Assembly (NCBI RefSeq): GCF_000695625.1
Contig: NZ_JMQI01000065.1
Coordinates: 1-52,907 of the forward strand
DNA from: Amycolatopsis rifamycinica
GTDB lineage: Bacteria > Actinomycetota > Actinomycetes > Mycobacteriales > Pseudonocardiaceae
Direction of reading: 5' to 3'
Length of the DNA stretch: 52,907 nt
Shown here: in pieces, positions 49,281-52,907 of the stretch
How the letters are laid out: every line of letters begins with the position of its first letter
Position numbering within the stretch: position 1 is the first letter of the stretch
Made by a program: the position numbers and the translations under genes
The notes under the pieces: generated by a model
What the model saw: only the letters and a program-made list of their open reading frames with translations
Told to the model about the DNA's origin: nothing
Database searches by the model: none

Positions 49281-49991
49281 GTGACGACGGCATCGGAGAA
49301 GGCGCACGCGCTGCTCGGCGGCATCCGCAAGCTCGACGACGAATGGGCGAGGGCCATCGGCGGCCTCGGCGAGCCCGAGCTGCGCGCCCCCAGCGCGTTG
49401 CCCGGCTGGTCGCGCGCCCACGTCCTCGCGCACGTGGCCCGCAACGCCGACGGCCTGCGGAACCTGCTGACCTGGGCGAACACCGGCGTCGAGACCCCGA
49501 TGTACGCCAGCCCGGAGGCCCGCGACCGGGACATCGAAGCCGGGGCCCAGCGGGCCGCCGGTGAGCTGCTCGCGGACTTCGTCGCGTCGGCCGGCCGGTT
49601 CGAGCAGTACGCCGCGGCGATGCCGGACGAGGCCTGGGTGCGGGAGGCCCGCAACCGGCAGGGCGCGCCCGTCACCGGGGCCGTCGTGGCGCGGATGCGG
49701 CTGTCCGAACTGGCCATCCACCTCGCCGACCTCGACCGCGGCTACGACCTCGATCGCGTGCTCGGGCTGCTCGGCCCGCTCACCGAGGACGTCGTCCAGC
49801 ACGCCATCACCTCGCGCGGTGCCCACCTGCCCGCCCTGCGCCTGGCCGCAGACGGATTCGAATGGACGATGGGGGCCGCCCCGAAGAGCACCGTCCGCGG
49901 ATCGGCCGGGGCGCTGCTCGCCTGGCTCAGCGGGCGCTCCGACGGCGCCGCGCTCGACGGTGCCGTGCCCCGGATCCCCGCCTGGACGTGA
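49281..49991 (+). CDS. Maleylpyruvate isomerase-family (DinB-fold) mycothiol-dependent enzyme
   Basis: The 236-residue protein has the four-helix DinB/MDMPI fold with SALPGWSRAHVLAHVARNADG (metal-binding His at about 50 and 54) and LSELAIHLADL (second His pair), followed by a C-terminal domain (about 165-236). Family members use mycothiol as cofactor in isomerase or transferase reactions. The GTG at 49281 is preceded 8 bases upstream by TAAGAT, a good -10, so a leaderless mRNA is likely; this -10 is formed at the end of the duplicated choD tail. Confidence 0.87.
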   Translation: MTTASEKAHALLGGIRKLDDEWARAIGGLGEPELRAPSALPGWSRAHVLAHVARNADGLRNLLTWANTGVETPMYASPEARDRDIEAGAQRAAGELLADFVASAGRFEQYAAAMPDEAWVREARNRQGAPVTGAVVARMRLSELAIHLADLDRGYDLDRVLGLLGPLTEDVVQHAITSRGAHLPALRLAADGFEWTMGAAPKSTVRGSAGALLAWLSGRSDGAALDGAVPRIPAWT

Positions 49992-50062
49992 CCGGTCCGC
50001 TCCGCCCGGTGAACCCTTCGCGCCCGCTCTACACTGGGCGTTCCCGGCACGAGGAGTCCGCT

Positions 50063-51568
50063 GTGGACAGTGAGCACGACCAGGGGCGGCCCGGCGTCCC
50101 CCGGAGGACGTTCCTGCGCATCGCGGGCGTGTCCGCCGCCGGAGCCGTCGCCGCCGCGTGCGGGCCGGAGAACCCCCCGGCCCCGGTCGCCTCGACCGTC
50201 CCGGACGCCACGTCGTCCGCGCCGCCCACCAGCCGGCTGCCCACCGGGCCACCGAACTGGGACGACCTGCGCAGCCAGCTCACCGGCGGCCTGCTGCGCC
50301 CCGGTACCGAGGGCTACGACACCGCCAGGCACGGCTTCAACCAGCTCTTCGACGGCAACAACCCGGTCGCCGTCGCGACCGCGTCCACGACCGAGGACGT
50401 TCAGGCGTGCGTCCGGGCGGCCGCCGGGCGCGTCACCATCGCCGCGCGCAGCGGCGGCCACAGCTACGCCGGGTACTCGGTGCCCCAAGGCGGGCTGGTC
50501 ATCGACGTGGCCGCGCTGAACAAGGTCGACGTCCAGGGCGGCAAGGCCGTCATCGGCGCCGGCGCGAAGCTGAAGGACGTCTACGCCGCGCTGGCGAAGG
50601 CCGGGCGCGCGCTGCCCGCCGGGTCCTGCCCGACGGTCGGGATCGCCGGGCTGACCCTCGGCGGCGGCATCGGCGTGCTCGCCCGCAAGTACGGCCTGAC
50701 CTGCGACCACCTGAGTTCCGCGCGAGTCGTCACCGCCGACGGCCAGGCCCTGACGGCGTCCGCGGGCTCCGAGCCGGACCTGTTCTGGGCCCTGCGCGGC
50801 GGGGGCGGCGGCAACTTCGGCGTCGTCACCGAGTTCACCTTCGACACCGATCCGGCGCCGGAGGAGCTGACAGTGTTCTCGCTGCGCTTCCCGGCCGGGT
50901 CCGGCGCCGGCGTGCTCGCCGCGTGGCAGCAGTGGATCGCCGCGATGCCGCCGGAGCTCTGGGCGAACCTGGTGCTCTCGGGCGGGACGCCGGTGCAGTG
51001 CCGGGTCGGCGGCTGCTACGTCGGCGGCGCCGCCGGTCTGAGCACGCTGCTCAACAACCTCACCACCAACGCGGGCGTCCGGCCGACCCAGCGCGTGGTG
51101 AAGACCCTGGACTACCTCGGCGCCATGAAGTACTTCGAGGGCAGCTCGAACCGCCAGTCGTTCGTCGCGTCCTCGCGGATCATCACCACCCCGGTCGACG
51201 CGGCGAAGATCGTCGCCGTCGCCGACGGCCGGTCGGGCATGGACCTGCTCATCGACGGTCTCGGCGGCGCGGTCGCCGGGCCGGCCAAGAACGCCACCGC
51301 GTTCTGGCACCGCGACGCGCTGGCCAGCGTCCAGGTCTACGCACCCGCGACGGCGAAGACCCGGACGAAGGTGGCGCAGACGGTCGGCGACGTCGTCGCC
51401 GGGCTCGCCGCGGCGGGCGCGGGCGGCGGGTACGTCAACTACATCGACCCGGCCCTGCCCGACTGGAAGACCGCGTACTACGGCGACAACGCCAAGCGGC
51501 TGCAGGACGTCGCGAAGAAGTACGACCCGCAGAACGTCTTCCGGTTCGGGCAGAGCGTCGTCGTCTGA
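50063..51568 (+). CDS. Tat-exported BBE-like FAD oxidase (lipoprotein)
   Basis: The 501-residue flavoprotein begins with a twin-arginine signal (RRTFLRIAGVSAAGAVAAAC) that ends in a lipobox-like AAAC, so it should be a Tat-exported lipoprotein. The PCMH FAD domain has GGHSYAG (His133) and AGSCPTVG (Cys189), the two residues used for bicovalent flavin attachment in berberine-bridge-type oxidases. The C-terminus ends YDPQNVFRF as in the family. It probably oxidises a sugar or aromatic alcohol outside the cell. GAGGAG lies 6 bases before the GTG. Confidence 0.9.
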   Translation: MDSEHDQGRPGVPRRTFLRIAGVSAAGAVAAACGPENPPAPVASTVPDATSSAPPTSRLPTGPPNWDDLRSQLTGGLLRPGTEGYDTARHGFNQLFDGNNPVAVATASTTEDVQACVRAAAGRVTIAARSGGHSYAGYSVPQGGLVIDVAALNKVDVQGGKAVIGAGAKLKDVYAALAKAGRALPAGSCPTVGIAGLTLGGGIGVLARKYGLTCDHLSSARVVTADGQALTASAGSEPDLFWALRGGGGGNFGVVTEFTFDTDPAPEELTVFSLRFPAGSGAGVLAAWQQWIAAMPPELWANLVLSGGTPVQCRVGGCYVGGAAGLSTLLNNLTTNAGVRPTQRVVKTLDYLGAMKYFEGSSNRQSFVASSRIITTPVDAAKIVAVADGRSGMDLLIDGLGGAVAGPAKNATAFWHRDALASVQVYAPATAKTRTKVAQTVGDVVAGLAAAGAGGGYVNYIDPALPDWKTAYYGDNAKRLQDVAKKYDPQNVFRFGQSVVV

Positions 51569-51578
51569 GTGCCGGCGC

Positions 51579-51680
51579 CTACCACTGACCCGCGTCGGGC
51601 CGGTCCTTGCGCCGGGCGACCAGGGCGACGTTCGCGCCCTGGGTCGCGAGGGCCAGCGCGGTCGCCGCGCCGATGCCGCC
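51579..51680 (-). pseudogene. Fragment of a short-chain dehydrogenase (N-terminal Rossmann motif)
   Basis: About 33 codons on the minus strand read GGIGAATALALATQGANVALVARRKD, recognisable by GGIGAATALALATQGAN as the NAD-binding start of an SDR. A TAG at 51579-51581 ends the frame and nothing of the catalytic domain follows. It is a remnant next to other fragments. Confidence 0.6.
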
Positions 51681-51684
51681 GCGG

Positions 51685-51839
51685 TCGCGTCGCTGGTCCA
51701 CCTCGAGGCCCTGCTCGCCTCGCACACGGGCACGCTGTCCCGGCTCAAGACGTGCCGGAACCCCGCGTGCGGGGTGGCGTTCCAGAACAACCTGCGCGCC
51801 TCCCGGGCCCGCAGGCGGGACGCCAAGACCTCGCCCTAG
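51685..51839 (+). pseudogene. C-terminal fragment of a CGNR zinc-finger protein
   Basis: About 50 codons encode the C-terminal zinc-binding part of a CGNR/ABATE regulator: LSRLKTCRNPACGVAF with the CxxxxC pattern, then an Arg-rich end. The N-terminal domain is missing. The TAG stop lies in the CTAG next to the insertion sequence. Confidence 0.55.
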
Positions 51840-52795
51840 ATGTAGTGCCCCGTGAGGTTGGGGACGCGGCTGGCGGGTGGGTGGCCTGCGAGTGCGGTGT
51901 GTCCGCGGTGGTGGTTGTAGGTGTGCAGCCAGTGTGGCAGGGCGCGGCGGCGTTCGGTGTCGGTGCGGTAGGGCTGGGCGTAGGCCCATTCCTCGAGCAG
52001 GGTGCGGTTGAAGCGCTCCACCTTGCCATTGGTCTGCGGCCGATAAGGCCGGGTCCGTTTCGGGACGATCGCCGCGTCGCGCAGCGTGTCGCGCCACAGA
52101 CGTGAGCGTTAGCAGGCGCCGTTGTCGGTCAGCACCCGGCGGACGGTGATGCCGTAGCCGGCGAAGAACGCCTGAGCCCGGATCCAGAACGCGACCGCGG
52201 TTTCCGTGGTCTCGTCGGCATGGATTTCGGTGTAGGCCAGCCTGCTGTGGTCGTCGACGGCGTTGTGCAGGTAGGCGTAGCCGTGGCCGCGTTGACCGCT
52301 GTTGCGGCGCCCGGCGGCGCGGCCGAGGGCGCGGTGGCCGCCGCCGTCGGGGATGTTGCCCAGCTTCTTGATGTCCACGTGGACCAGGTCGCCGGGGGCG
52401 GGGTGTTCGTAGCGGCGGATCGGGGTGGCGGTGGCTCGGTCGAGGTGTGTCAGCCGGGCCAGCCGGTAGCGGGTCAGGATTCGGTGCACCGTGGAGGGGT
52501 TGAGGCCGAGCAGGTAGGCGATCCGCGCGGGTCCCCACCGGCGGATCACCCGGACCTTGATGACTCGCCGCTCGGTCCGCGTCGGTGTCCGGGCCGGACT
52601 GGTGCGGGGGCGGCTGGACCGGTCGGCCATGCCGGCTTCGCCGAGGTCGCGGTAGCGGCCGGCCCAGCGGGCGGCGGTGGAGACCGACACCTGGAACCGT
52701 TCCGCGGCCCGTCGTAGCGGCCAGCCGTCCTCGACCACACAACGGGCCAGGCGCAGTCTGCCGGTTGGGGTGAGGGGTGCGTTAGCGTGGATCAC
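51836..52795 (-). pseudogene. IS481-family transposase interrupted by a nonsense codon
   Basis: The frame starts at GTG 52795 (GGAGG upstream) with HANAPLTPTGRLRLARCVV and an HTH (WPLRRAAERFQVSVSTAARW). The DDE core then has HVDIKKLG (first Asp), DDHSRLAY and VLTDNGAC (second Asp). At 52109-52111 a TAA replaces what should be the Tyr codon after Cys; the frame continues unbroken as RSRLWRDTLRDAAIVPKRTR, GKVERFNRTLLEEWA (catalytic Glu) to the TAG at 51836-51838. The element cannot make full-length transposase without readthrough. The stop comes from the flanking CTAG. Confidence 0.88.
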
Positions 52796-52889
52796 GAGGG
52801 CCTCCGTGAGGCGGGGTAGACGTCGCAATCCACACCGAACCCAGAGGCCCTCCCTCACACCAAGATCATCCAATCACGTGTCACCACGA
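51841..52889 (-). mobile_element. IS481-type insertion sequence
   Basis: The left end TGTAGTGCCCCGTGA (51841-51855) and the right end read inward, CGTGGTGACACGTGA (52888-52874), match at 11 of 15 positions and are likely the terminal inverted repeats. The left flank is CTAG, the known target type of IS481 relatives. No matching CTAG is seen at the right flank, so the target duplication has been lost or the right end is altered. The exact ends are approximate. Confidence 0.75.
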
Positions 52890-52907
52890 TCGCAACCTCC
52901 CCGGGCA

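Overview
The window is high-GC actinobacterial DNA. GTG and TTG starts are frequent, genes overlap by 1-4 bases, and many starts look leaderless. The gene order matches the block known in mycobacteria as rplM-rpsI-glmM ... glmS-nnr ... alr-tsaE-tsaB-rimI-tsaD-groES-groEL1-whiB3 ... sigD-rsdA ... guaB2-guaB3-choD. It also contains a BldM-like regulator beside the sigma factor, as remembered from Streptomyces. Together with mycothiol-type and DUF397 genes this points to a Pseudonocardiales member, most likely Amycolatopsis or a close relative. That assignment is an inference from synteny and sequence style; no marker was searched.

Layout. 67-1724 (minus): a lipoprotein and a DUF4333 membrane protein. 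1986-4459: ribosomal proteins L13 and S9, then phosphoglucosamine mutase GlmM. 4445-7145: a compact accessory cassette of a reduced cytochrome P450 (minus) with a divergent fatty-acyl-AMP ligase and acyl carrier protein. 7313-10651: a three-gene operon of helical, Gly/Thr-rich, probably type VII-secretion-like proteins. 10674-15196: a hydrolase, GlmS and the NAD(P)HX repair enzyme. 15253-18604: a DeoR regulator, an FGGY sugar kinase and a sugar ABC ATPase. 18634-21316: alanine racemase, a hydrolase and TsaE. 21382-25168 (minus): a beta-lactamase-fold protein, a fused carboxyltransferase and malonyl-CoA synthetase MatB. 25268-27455: TsaB, RimI, TsaD.

27456-34962 is an accessory insertion separating tsaD from groES. 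It holds a PPOX-fold protein, a GNAT enzyme, a UDP-GlcNAc 2-epimerase, a 59-residue LAATG-TM-Arg microprotein and a choice-of-anchor-P-like secreted protein. Divergently, it encodes an exosortase/archaeosortase translationally coupled to a family 2 glycosyltransferase. A secreted lysozyme-like/amidase protein closes it. I regard the exosortase cassette as the most interesting system in the window.

35137-42839: groES-groEL under a CIRCE element, whiB3/whiD-type WhiB, a MerR/B12-type regulator, a hypothetical protein, a BldM-like regulator lacking the phospho-acceptor Asp, SigD/ShbA-like sigma factor, anti-sigma factor RsdA, and a DUF5319-like protein. 42997-49086: guaB2, a DUF3574 protein, a membrane protein, a decayed reading frame, guaB3, a DUF397 protein and a ChoD-like GMC oxidoreductase whose 3' end is duplicated downstream. 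49281-51568: a maleylpyruvate-isomerase-family protein and a Tat-exported BBE-like flavoprotein. 51579-52889: gene fragments and an IS481-type element with a broken transposase.

No tRNA, rRNA or CRISPR array was recognised.
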